From: Tetrastigma voinierianum
Taxonomy: Eukaryota > Streptophyta > Magnoliopsida > Vitales > Vitaceae
Reading direction: 5' to 3'
Assembly: GCA_016808115.1 (NCBI GenBank)
Contig: JAEQBH010004662.1
Coordinates: 372,001-436,000, forward strand
DNA: 64,000 nucleotides
Shown here in pieces: positions 32,771 through 43,370 of this stretch (the stretch's first letter is position 1; every line of letters begins with the position of its first letter). Under the pieces are notes generated by a model. The model was not told the DNA's origin. It did not search any database and saw only the letters and a program-made list of their open reading frames with translations. Both the position numbers and the translations under genes were made by a program.

Positions 32771-32783
32771 CTCCCCTTTGAAT
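32771..32783 (-). other. Polypurine tract of element K
   Basis: Minus-strand CAAAGGGGAGG directly precedes the LTR start TTATAAATGTGAATG. Confidence 0.8.
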
Positions 32784-34010
32784 GACCATTATGAAGAATA
32801 TGCCTCATTAAAACCTTCTTGAGTACGCCATGGGAAAACCTAGTGAAGGAAAAAGAGTACATAATTCTTATGTATTTGGGGAAATACATTTGCGAGAAAG
32901 AAGAAAAGAAAGAAAGGAAATCAATGAGAGAAGAGATTATCGCGAAGAGTGTACGATGCTTGCTCCCCCTTTTGTCTACATCTCTCATCCACTTGGCCAG
33001 ATTTGGTAGTCGTATTAGTCGATTTTGGATACTAGTTGTCACATCCCACATCGGATAGGGGAGAAACTTCTTGACACTATATAAGTATAGACTCCTCTCA
33101 ACCTTGTAGACGCGTTTTAAGGCCGTGAGGGCCCCTTAGGCCCGAAGCGGACAATATCTACATGATTGGGCTGAATTGGGTACACAAACTGGTATCAGGC
33201 CCAGATCCACGACCCTGTGTAGGGGTTTGTTAACAATTTGGCTCACTTGGTGATCCCAGCCAGACAGCGAGGCGTTGACAATGCGTAAGAGAGGTGTTTT
33301 TCATCCATTGGTCGGGGAGGAGCTTCTTGACCCAGCAAAGAAAAAAGAAAAGAAAAGAAAACTATAAGTATGGACTCCTCTCAACCTTGTAGACGCGTTT
33401 TAAAGCCGTGAAGGCCCCTTAGGCCCGAAGCGGACAATATCTACATGATTGGGCTGGGTCGTTACACTAGTTCTTCGAATTTCTTTGTAGGTAGTGCCTT
33501 TGTAAATATATCATAGAGGTTATCACAAGGGTGTCTGAACTTGTTGTTGAATATAAACTCAACCGCTCTTGAATATCATCGTAAAGAAGAATTTTGAGGA
33601 TATAATGCTTAGTTCTATATTTTACATTTTGATATATTCAATTGCGCTATGCATCTTTGTATTATCTTCATACAAATTGTTGGTACTTCTCTTTGATAAG
33701 ACAACCCACATGTTTTATGGATGATTGATTATTATTTCAGTCAAACACATTCTCGACTACATGAATTGCTAGGATTTTTGCATGGTTTGATGATGTAGGC
33801 ATTTATGGCATTTACTTTGTGAGCATGAGATATAAAGCGATTGCCACCATATAGGAAGAGACATAACCCATTTGTGATCGTCCATTATGAGGATCAGACA
33901 AAAACCACGCATCTATAACCTGAATCGGACTTGGAAACGAAAGAGAATAGCTATAAACTCTCATATCCATTGTGCCTTTAAGATATAAGATAATATACAT
34001 TTAACTTGTG
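32784..34010 (-). pseudogene. Copia RNase H and pol C-terminus, interrupted by TRIM (element K)
   Basis: RNase H end of the copia polyprotein. From right to left on the minus strand: YLKGTMDMRVYSYS near 33,930-33,985, then FLSDPHNGRSQMGY at 33,865-33,910 (family word for the second catalytic region), and an ADLFTK-like stretch near 33,500. The frame is then split by the TRIM at 33,037-33,466 and resumes with MRDVDKRGSKHRTLFA near 32,935-32,985, the C-terminal tail. The TRIM target duplication CTAGT marks the exact break. Confidence 0.85.
33037..33466 (+). mobile_element. Element T: TRIM (terminal-repeat retrotransposon in miniature)
   Basis: 430 bp with a perfect target duplication CTAGT (33,032-33,036 and 33,467-33,471). 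The 5' LTR at 33,037-33,184 starts TGTCACATCCCACATCGG and ends GGGTACA. A primer site CTGGTATCAGGCCC follows at 33,189. The 3' LTR at about 33,295-33,466 ends GTCGTTACA and carries an A/G-rich insertion of about 26 bp. A TATATAAG box lies at 33,079 in the 5' LTR. The internal region is about 110 bp with no coding capacity, so the element must have used proteins of another element. It inserted into the RNase H end of copia element K. Confidence 0.93.
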
Positions 34011-35110
34011 TGTCAAACTATATTAATAATAATATATTTGCTGTATAGGGGAAGAACTATATCTTGCTAATAGATTTACAGCGAATGATATATCGAGGTC
34101 GAGTGTGACTAGCGAATGCATTAGTGCACCTATATGACACTCGGATAGGTTGCCCGGGACGGAGTTTCATCATTTTCCCATAGGTCGAAGAAGAAATGTA
34201 ATTCCTTAATAGTTTCAAGTGATCTCCTGACCATCGAGGAAGTACTTAATAGATTGTGCCTTATCCATATAAAATCTTTTAAGGATCTTTGATATACTAT
34301 AGAACAATTGGTACATAGAATTCCATCTTTGAGATGTTGATCTATGAGAGCAAGGCCAAAATCTTGTTCTCACAAGGTCTTTCATTCAAATTCTAATTTT
34401 AAGCGATTTGCAGCCTTTTGAGCTCTCTCTTGTGGCGGAGTTTCGATGATATTTAAATCATCAACATATCTTTGCAATTATCACAAATTGTGGCGATATC
34501 TTTTATAAAAACACGACCAAATAGGGTCATTATTACCTTGTTTCAACTTGTTAAGTTTTAGTTAAGTGATTATGTACCACATCTCACCTTGTTTGTAAAC
34601 CACAGAGAAGGACCGCTGCGGTTTATTAGATAAAGCTCTCTTGGGTTGATCCTCCTCGGGCAAGCGCTATGTGGGTTTTCTTGCAGGGTGTCATTATCAA
34701 GTGAGGCCGTATAGGTAGCGGTGATTTATATCCATGAGATGCATTTCAAGTTTTCACAAGCACCTTCGGACTAATTAAAATGTTGAAAGTTGTAGAAAAT
34801 CCACCCACGGGAAAATATGTCTCTTCATAATCAACAGGGTCTTTGCTTGAAGAACCCTTAGGCGATAATCGTGCTTTATACTAACGCTTCATGATTTTTT
34901 CTCATTTCGTTTCGCAGAAAACCCATTTATATCCTACGAGGTTTATACACCGTCGGGACAAGGATCCCAATTTATGTTTTGCTAACGTTTTAATTCACAA
35001 TCTATGGCCTCTTTTCCATTTGGGCCCAAATCTCTGTGATGTCTACATTCTTCCTGGAGCATTGGTTCCAGATCCTCATTTTCACAGCATTTAACATGAC
35101 ATGATATCTA
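34011..35110 (-). pseudogene. Copia reverse transcriptase (element K)
   Basis: Minus-strand RT of the copia polyprotein. YVDDLNIIE is intact at 34,442-34,468 and contains the two catalytic aspartates. To its left are the thumb blocks (an LKFEFE..DLG-like stretch near 34,385, an ILKRFYMDKA-like stretch near 34,255). To its right are YKWVF remnants near 34,915 and an EECRHHRD-like stretch near 35,035-35,060 at the N-terminus. Frameshifts and stops occur between islands. Confidence 0.88.
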
Positions 35111-36900
35111 CAGATATCGTCGGCGATTATTTCATTTCGGTTCCATCGTTCCCAGTCATAGTATAATTAATAGAGATCTCTTCGTTTCCTTCGATCTGGG
35201 TACCTTATTCTCTTTGACCGGCTCATGCGGAGTCACCTGGGAAATTTTTCGTGGTGATATTTACCTCAACTTGGTCATTTATATCCTTTGCTCGCACCGT
35301 TTACGTGGATTTATCTTTGGAAGCCGAAGCTGAGGTCCTATCGCAGGTTATCCGCTATCTCATTAGTGGTAATAAGTTGTCGCCAGAGGTGACAATTCCT
35401 AATAAAATTGCGGTTGGTATATGTGACAGTCTTTTTGGGATCGATCATCTCGTTTTGGCGGTGCGAGACCTTTTAAGTTTTGTAAATGAATTATCTTTTG
35501 AACTTCTGTTCACATTGTTTCGTTCGAGGATCATAGTGGGATGTGTATTAATTCATTCAAGTTAATTACAGTTTGCTTAGTTTCTCCCCCAATATTTAGG
35601 TAAAGTTTTCATCAAAATGACAATGTAAAGCGTGCGTAAATAAATCTCATTAGATGGATTCGAGATATTTAATAGATGGAGATTCATACTTGACATATAT
35701 TCTAACCTCCTTTGAGGTCCCATCTTAGTGCGATGTGGTGGAGTAATTGGAATATAAGCAGCACATCAAAGAATTCGTAGATGAAATATTTGGTTCTGGC
35801 CGTGTGAACCCGATGTAATGGGGAGAATTCATATTAACATAATGGGCCTTATCTCACGAATCGGTGCTACGACATGTAAGATAGCATACCCAGTGCTTGG
35901 AGTATGATATAGATTTGCCCTGTGTGTGTTCTCACAATTGAATTCGTTTTATAAATGATTTCCGCTAAGACCCGACAGGCATGTGCTACGAGGATGTTCA
36001 ATGGTTATGCGATGGCGATACAATAATCTGTTGAATGCGAAGTGAATTCACGAAGCATTGCCAAGTCTTATGGATTTTAAATGGGATTAATAATGCGGAA
36101 TTGAGCTCGTGATCAAATTAGTTGAGCTAGTAATCTAGCAAACGCCAAGTTACGAGTTGATCTGCACTTAGTGCTTGACCATCTATTCGAAGCATCAATT
36201 AAAACCATAAGAGAAGTATTTAAATGGTCCAACTAGATGGTTGTATAGACCCCTGATCTTCGCCATGTATCGTTCGGAAATATAAGTTCAATCCCAATCT
36301 TTAGTGATGGCCTGATTAATTTGCCTTGAAATGCGGCTTGTGAGAATTCATTCGTTTACATATTATCTTTTTATTTTTCAATGAATACTTGAGATGAATT
36401 CTCTATAATCCTTCGCATCTTATAAATGTTTGGGATGACCAGGTTATGGTATGGAATTCACTGATTAGTTAAGCTATTTGGTTAACTATTGCATGCCTCG
36501 ACTCTGCTAATAATGGTGCCAGTAACAAGTGAGAACAAAATCATGTAATCTTTCATTACCGAAACAATAGTGTAATACAAATGTTATTTTGTTATAGCCG
36601 TTTCGTTTCAATATGATATCCATTCTTGCGAATATCTTTAGGCTTCGATGTAGATTCGTTGAGACTTTGAATATAGGCTTAACTACCAATCACAACGCTG
36701 GAACCGCTGGCATTTATGACTCTTTAAGCCTTCAATTAGTTTTGCATTGCCTGAGTGTACTAACGCTTTGTTGATCTTGAAAGTAAATGTCGAATTTAAT
36801 TTCATAGTGTGCGTTGTTACCAGCCATCTATGAGGCAAACATTTGCATCATCGGCAAATGGTTTCTTTAGTGATAATTCATTGAGAAATGTGACAAAACA
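35111..36900 (-). pseudogene. Copia integrase and integrase-RT linker (element K)
   Basis: The linker is recognisable by EGNEEISINYTMTG at 35,150-35,195 and by INDQVEVNITTKNFPG at 35,235-35,285, typical of plant copia elements. Integrase core remnants follow to the right: a CRHRITIEHP-like stretch near 36,000 (family region around the second catalytic Asp and HPVAH words), a FKYFSYGFN-like stretch near 36,205, and ISRQINQAITK near 36,310. The zinc-binding part beyond 36,400 could not be followed well. Plus-strand frames in this region are shadows. Confidence 0.7.
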
Positions 36901-38105
36901 AAGATAAATAAATATAAAAGATATTTTAAAAAAAGCTGGAAGCTGATGAAAGGTATTTATTATAATAATTACTTAAGCATGCATTCTATAAAAGGTAAAT
37001 ATGGTTATGTGATAATATAAACATTTATCTCATGAAGATAATATATGATAATATGGGCACTTTTACTATTGATTCATGCTTGATATTGTCTTACATTTAA
37101 ATAAAGGAAATCGACAACATCTAGATTAGTAAAATCTAGGCGTATCCAGGTACACGCTCGGTGATGAAATTTGTTTCCACCCTTTCTCATTTCCATTTCA
37201 ATGACTCCTTATAGAGATCAACAAAATGTTTAGTGAAAAGGCATGAGTGCGCATGACAATGACCTTCATTCCTGGCAGCGACCATCAGCGGAATTTGTAT
37301 TTGGACCCGCGAATGCACTGTTTCTTTGCTTTTTCCCGCTAGGTGGCGAGATGGATTTTAGTGGAATGACCCTCCCGATTACCACCAGCATGAGTGAGCC
37401 GATGCGACCACTGGCCACGACCACGACGCTTGCTGGCGATGCCTTATATGAGGCGTCACCTTGTCCACACACACATTCAGCCGGGGATGGGCGAAGACCA
37501 GTGGGCTGTGTAGCGCAGTTTTCATTAGAATTTCATTATTTTGTTATTACTGAGAAAATGGGAGATCAATTGAAATTATTTCTTAAAACCCTTTTCACGA
37601 TATTCTTCTTTGCGGAAGCAGAAATTATGATGTGTAGAAAAGTAGAAAAAGTCTTCAGCGTATCATAAATGGTAACTTTCCCCACATAATGAACAATGAG
37701 ATACAATGTGGAGCAAGCGGATTATATTCACTTCTTGTCTTATAATCTCTTGAGACGTAGGCGTTGCATCCCAGATCATATGCTTGGTTTGGGAGAGATG
37801 GCCAGTTTTTGGTGGTCTCGTACCTCTTTTGAGAGGAGGGTTATTCAAGGACAGAGAGGATCCTTTGTTGTTTAAATGTCGACTTTATTTCATGGAAAGG
37901 TGGTCTTGAAGAAAATCAATGTTTTTGCTTTTGTCCTAAGGTGATGGATGCATTATTTTTCATCTTTAATTGTTTCTCCAAAAACCTTCTAGATGGATTT
38001 CGCATCAAGTATCCATGATAAATAGTTTTCCAGTGATGTAAAGCCCTGAACTCAGAAGTTTTGCCAAATTTGCCATCAAAGCAGAGGACAGACTATCTCG
38101 ATTCG
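36901..38105 (-). pseudogene. Copia gag (element K)
   Basis: Starts on the minus strand near 38,085 with MANLAKLLSSGLYITGK. It continues through EIHLEGFW (near 38,000), DFLQDHLSMK (37,900-37,925), KRYETTKNW (near 37,810), SRDYKTRSEYNPL (37,705-37,745) and NNEILMKTALHSP (37,500-37,535). This is the order of the plant copia gag capsid domain (UBN2/DUF4219-like). A basic, glycine-rich stretch and a possible zinc-knuckle remnant lie at 37,270-37,480. Frameshifts divide it into at least six pieces. Confidence 0.82.
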
Positions 38106-38191
38106 ATGGAAAGATGTTTTTAGTTTTGAACAATATGTAATATAGAATGAAACCTTTACAGCAAAGAGATTGATGTAACATGTGACATGGG

Positions 38192-38207
38192 CGTCGTCTT
38201 TGATACG
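38192..38207 (-). other. Primer-binding site of element K
   Basis: Minus-strand CGTATCAAAGACGACG adjoins the 5' LTR and resembles the initiator tRNA-Met site (TGGTATCAGAGCC) with changes. Confidence 0.6.
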
Positions 38208-38508
38208 TGTTGTAAACCCGAATGATCCCGATGTGTGAGAAAGTTGAAGTTAGTGAGGGGATGAGAGAAAGTCGGTAAGCGGGAGCTGAATAATAGAGAA
38301 CTGTCTTTATTTAGACTGATCACACCAATAAAGGGTGAGACATACCACATGTATGTAGCTTCTTAGATAATAGAAACAATGGACCTTATGTGTGAGACAA
38401 TTGATGAATCTACGAGTTCATTGTTGTGACATGAATCTCAGGATTAAAATGTGAAACTATATTAAGTTCACGCTATTTTCATGTATGTGGTCATTCACAT
38501 TTATAACA
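38208..38508 (-). repeat. 5' LTR of element K
   Basis: Partner of 32,486-32,770. Plus-strand ends are TGTTGTAAACCC and TTATAACA, followed by the target duplication CAAAA. Confidence 0.93.
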
Positions 38509-38513
38509 CAAAA

Positions 38514-38845
38514 TATTTAGTTTTTTTATCTTTTTTAAATGTTGTGTTTTAAACAAAAAAAACCTTGGAATTGAAATATGAAAATCATGCAAATTTATAG
38601 TCCAGTAAAAACTTACTTGATTTGTTTCTAATTAATAATGTATATATAAAAGGAAAATTTTGCCAAATTTTTCTTTAAAATTTATTATCTCTATTGGAGT
38701 AAAAAATAAAAAATTGATTTAAAAAAAATAAAAATAAACAACTAAATACTTAATCTATTTAATATTATTCTATAAGTATATTAACATTATTAATTAAAAC
38801 AAACGATATATGGTACTAAATTCTTTTGTTTTTTACATTTATTTT

Positions 38846-38877
<32 letters not shown>

Positions 38878-40576
38878 CTCTCTATATATATATATATATA
38901 TACTTATATATATAAATACATAGAATTTTGTTGCAATTTTTGTATATACTATTTTTAAACACAGTATGTGATTATTTCTCCTAGTCATTGCAAAATCAAC
39001 TTTGAAAATTTGTTACACCTTAGTATTAATTAGTGATTTCTTATCATTTTATGTATAATTTTTATAAAATTAGGAAAAGTATGTCTATGGCTTAATTTTA
39101 AAATAATTAGACATTGATGTTTAGGTATCCATAATTCGATTGACCATATAAAAAATAGTAAAATTCTACCAACATATTATCTTAACTAGTAATATATTCA
39201 TTGTTAATTAAAATGTAGTCTATTAGTTAGTTAATAAGACAATAGAATCCTAATTATTTTTAATGATAGTAATAAACATGGATACCGATTAATAAATCTT
39301 GTTGTGGGTGTTTTTTAGATTATTGACATACCTGTGCGAGAGCTTTAGGACTGCAATGGCCTCAACTAATGTAAGTAAGGTAATAATGTTGAATGAAAAA
39401 TCAGCATCAAATGTTGTCTTTCGGAACTTGACCGCATACATTGAAGATGTTTATGCGAAATCTTTATGGAAACTTTTGGAAGTGTGCCTTGCCTATACAT
39501 GTAGGGTGCGGGACACATGACATGAAGACAATTAATTTATGTAAGCTATACAGCAGCTCAGTGCCTGCTTTGTTTGATCCTTATAGAAGAAGAAATGGTG
39601 TTGGGTGGAAGTTATGACGTAACGGGTATAAACATTTTACTTCAACGAATAAGCCAACATCAAATATTATAATTTGATATTTATGGTCTTATGTAGAGCG
39701 TATTATCTAAATGTATTGATGTGTGACACTATACAGCAGGATGTAGAACAAGAAGTGCCAATGTTTTTGTTTTATGAATAATACGACCGGCTCGGTGGGA
39801 AATAAAAGATAGAAAGGAAAGAATTTGCTCAAATGGGAAGGAGGCTAGGCTCCTTGATGTGAAATCTGTTTGCAGAGACAGTGGGATATTATTGAGACAA
39901 AAGGACTCATAGGTAGAAAGGAGTGATTATGGAAATGAGCTACATTATGTTTTAGAGAATAAATATAAAGCTAAAGTTAAGAATGGATTGTTGACTTCCA
40001 AAAATGTGGTAACTTTAGCATATGTGTCTTTTGAAAAGTTCTTTATGTTCTGTGAGACTTCTTAATCTTATTTCTATATTCTACTTCTTACTAAAAGAAA
40101 ATGAAATGGTTTCTTGATTTGTTTTATTTTGAAATGGAGGAGTCCCATGTCTAAAGCTCGTTGCTTTACTGTTCAATAGCTTTCATATATGTATATTGTA
40201 TTGTATATATATTTCTCTTCTACCACCTGCCTGCCATATTCAATATTGAATATGGAAAAAACCTTTTGACTTTTGTTTTGATTTTAAAATAATTTGCCAG
40301 CTGAGTTCAGTTTCGATTTGTCTTTGCATGGTGAGAAGTATTCAGACGGGTTACCTAAATCGGATAAGGTGGATAAATGATAAGTTTTGGATATTGAATC
40401 TTCAAAAATCAGTTCTTTTAAATAATTGATCGGTTTTTCAAAATATCGATCAGTGTCTCTCATATAATAAATATCTTAACTTGACCATATTAATATTTTG
40501 TTTTGTTTTAAGTACCTGTTATGGAAGATATCATAAATATTTGTAAAATATTGATGAAGGGATTTATTGTGCTTTT
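38514..40576. other. AT-rich sequence between elements K and C
   Basis: AT-rich, with a long AT microsatellite. From 39,299 to about 40,500 the composition is less extreme and one plus frame (39,299-39,520) is open for 73 codons, but neither it nor its surroundings resemble a protein or element I can name. Confidence 0.5.
38849..38915. repeat. AT dinucleotide microsatellite
   Basis: Two long (AT)n runs separated by a short CTCTCT interruption, followed by a shorter run. Confidence 0.97.
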
Positions 40577-43370
40577 TGTATGTTTTTGCCCATTCAGGGA
40601 AACCCTATGGGTATCAGTAGAAGCGGAATTTTATTATATTATGAACACTATTTCATCTCCTCATATTAATATAATGTTGATTAGAGATGATATTTTGACT
40701 ATGAAAATGATGATGTTGGATTTGGAATGTTATAAATAGACAAGGTGCAGAACTGGAGTGCCATGAGGGATAAATCAATAGTAGAATGGAGTGGGGGATT
40801 GGACATGGCCGAGGAGGTTTCAAGGGTTGATTAATTGTGGGGAGGAGGAGGGGCACTTTTTTGGGGGGTCAAACTCCTCATGTAATTCTGAGCAGTTTGA
40901 AGGGCCACAGGGGCCAGGAGATAAAAAATGAGACTCTGTTTTTTTCTATGGAGTGTATGACTGGGACAAGAAAACATGGAGGGAGGAAGAGGGAGAGAAG
41001 AAGGAAAGAGAAAAACAGAAACCGACCTTGTGTCTCTTTGTCTTGAGAACAATTTAAGAGGATTTTGGATTCTCCTGTGTGTGTTATTCGGGGACCTTTG
41101 TTCCACCCCAGTGATCTCATATGTTTGTGAGATCACTGTTGACCATGTTGTCTGAGTTTGGTGGGCGATCTCCAGTGACAAAAAAACAAAGTAGCCGGGG
41201 GATCGCGTCTCACGACCTTCCATACTCAGTTGGAAGGTTAGTTCTTGGTTGCCGGGACATTTGAAGTTCATGAAGATTGATTATTCTGTTCAACTTCTTC
41301 GATCTTTGAATGTTATGTTTGCCTTCAGATATTGTTCTGTTGAATGAGTTTCGTTGAGTTCTTGAGGTGCTTTGTCTTTGTAAACACCTTTGTTTTAAAA
41401 ACTGTTTGGCTGCAGTTTGGTTAGCGATGATGAGTGGGGTGTGGAAGGAGGAAGTGCATGGATTGTATTGAATATATTGAAGTATTTAGGATGCTGATGT
41501 ACTGAAGGACAGGAAGCAGGTGATGCTTCTGGCTCCATCTGAGAATTTGAAAAGATGAGCTCATGTAGCTCACTGATTATCTGTTTTGGGTATTGTTTAA
41601 AAAAATATAATGTTTTGTAGCCACTTAAGTGGAGTTACCATAACCAAATTGAGTGATTCAAAATTCTGGAGTGGAAATAGACTTCTAGAGGAATAAGTTG
41701 AAAAGCTGAAGGAAGTGCAAGCAAATTGCTTCCCAAAGTACTCATAAATTTGTCAAAGTGGGTATGTACAGGTCTATTTCTGCCAAATTAAGGTAATCTA
41801 GATGTCAAATACAATAACTTGAGGTTTTGTTAAAATTGGTGAATTCAAATTGGAGAAGAAACCTTAGAACCATAAGCTTAAATTGTTAGAAAGAAGAACC
41901 TTGCACAATGGAGTTAAGACCCCAGAAATCAAGGATAACAGTAGGTGAATCAGTGAGCTAACCAATTTGGCATCAAAAAATGTTGTAACTTTACATGTTA
42001 TGTAGTTGAGAGGGCCTTAGAAGGAATTTTAAATTGAAAATTTAAGAGATATCATTGGATATAAGGACTGATCTAGCCTTGTGTAGACTTCACATTGAAG
42101 ATGTTTGCCTTTTGGGTAATAAAGTCCAGTATTGTTAGAAAAAGGTTTATAAAAATCTGAAGTGTGGTTTTTTTGTTAGGGGCTTTTGAGTGCTCAAAGG
42201 AGTAAATTGTTCATTTTAACTATAGATATTTGTGTGACCTTTAGTAACACATGAAATGCACATTAATTTGTATCTGTGACGATTAATACGTTCTGCAGTA
42301 TCAGATTGGTATGTAGAAGCTTAAAAGCAAAGGCGGAAAAGTAGTGGGTTGTGCTCTGAGTTTGGGGAAGTGAATTGAGTGTTCTAAGCGTGTTACATGC
42401 AGTGTATTATTATTATAAATTTGTTTTGCGGTATTTAATGGTTTTTTAAATGTTCTTATGTTTTGTGTTATTGATAGTTTTCATAGTAGAATGGTTTTAA
42501 TTTAAACCACTATGTGAAAAAAAACAAACAAGTAATGGTTTTGATGTAAATCGACATACTTTCTTTTATAAATAATAAACAAATGTTTTTGGAATTGTAA
42601 AGACATATTTTCAAAAGCAAGCAAACAAAAGAAGTCTATTTTATAAAATGGAAGCTAGCTAAAAAAATCCCTAGTCTTAAGCAAGCATCTGGGTCAAGGT
42701 ATGATACGTCTTGCGAGTGGTGTTAGGATATATATACATGCATTTGAGATTTTCAGTGTTGTGACTTGGCTTGGTCATATGTGCATTTAAAAGGGATACA
42801 GTGACGCGTCTTTGGAGTATATAGGAGTTGAGCTTTCTAGCTAAGTGCAGGTGGTGGGACGAGGTCGGTCGCGTATTTAGGAGAGGTGGCGACGTGGGCC
42901 TTCCACCTAGGTGATGCGGACCCAGGTCCTTCCGCCGGCACGGTCGATGCCCAGGCTCTCGTGTTCACTAAGTGCAACCGCGAGAAAAGGCATCCGGTGG
43001 TTGATGATTTATAAGAATGTTTTATATGGTTTGATCGGCTGAGAGCAGTGCGCGGATGTGTAGTGTTTGTTTTAAAACAAGCAGTTCAGCCCAGACTCTC
43101 GTTTTTATTTCAAAACAAGCGGTTGAGCCGGGCTCGGGTTTGAATGCCAAAGAAATAGTTGGTGGTGGGCTCCGTTTTTATTTCGAAAGCAAGCGGTTGG
43201 TGAGCTCCGTGTTTGAAAGCTATAAACTTTTCGCGAGAGGTTTATGAAAAGTTTGGAAACTTTAAAGTAAGAAAGCAATGAGTTTACGGAAATATCTTGT
43301 AAAGAGAGTTTCTTTGTTTTTGTGTGAGGATATTTTTTGAGAAAAATCCTTTTATAAAACATTGTGGACC
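40577..43370 (+). repeat. 5' LTR of element C, left part
   Basis: Matches the first 85% of the C 3' LTR in order: GCCATGAGGGATAAAT (40,760) against GCCATAAGGGATATGA, GATAAAAAATGAGA (40,919) at the TATA position, a purine-rich leader (40,975-41,020), GATTCAAAATTCTGG (41,655), ATATCATTGGATATA (42,048), palindromic ATGGTTTTAATTTAAACCA (42,491), and TTTATGAAAAGTTTGG (43,242). It ends where element D begins. The left edge is approximate. Confidence 0.85.

Larger units (their letters stand above)
32486..38508 (-). mobile_element. Element K: Ty1/copia retrotransposon
   Basis: Minus-strand element, 6.0 kb including the nested TRIM and about 5.6 kb without it. It is bounded by a perfect 5-bp duplication CAAAA (32,481-32,485 and 38,509-38,513). 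LTRs are about 0.3 kb. Domain order from right to left is gag, integrase, RT, RNase H, as in Ty1/copia elements. All frames are broken, but the RT catalytic motif is intact. Confidence 0.93.

Noticed and set aside
33037..33466. TRIM as a Cassandra element carrying a 5S rRNA promoter
   Set aside because: No 5S rRNA-like sequence is present in either LTR.
35251..35565. 104-codon plus-strand frame
   Set aside because: It lies opposite to the copia linker, whose minus-strand wording (INDQVEVNITTKN) is diagnostic, so the plus frame is a shadow.
37243..37668. 141-codon plus-strand frame
   Set aside because: It overlaps the copia gag on the minus strand and has no independent support.
39299..39520. 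Possible host exon between K and C
   Set aside because: 73 open codons without splice context, domain or neighbouring exons. Length is within chance.
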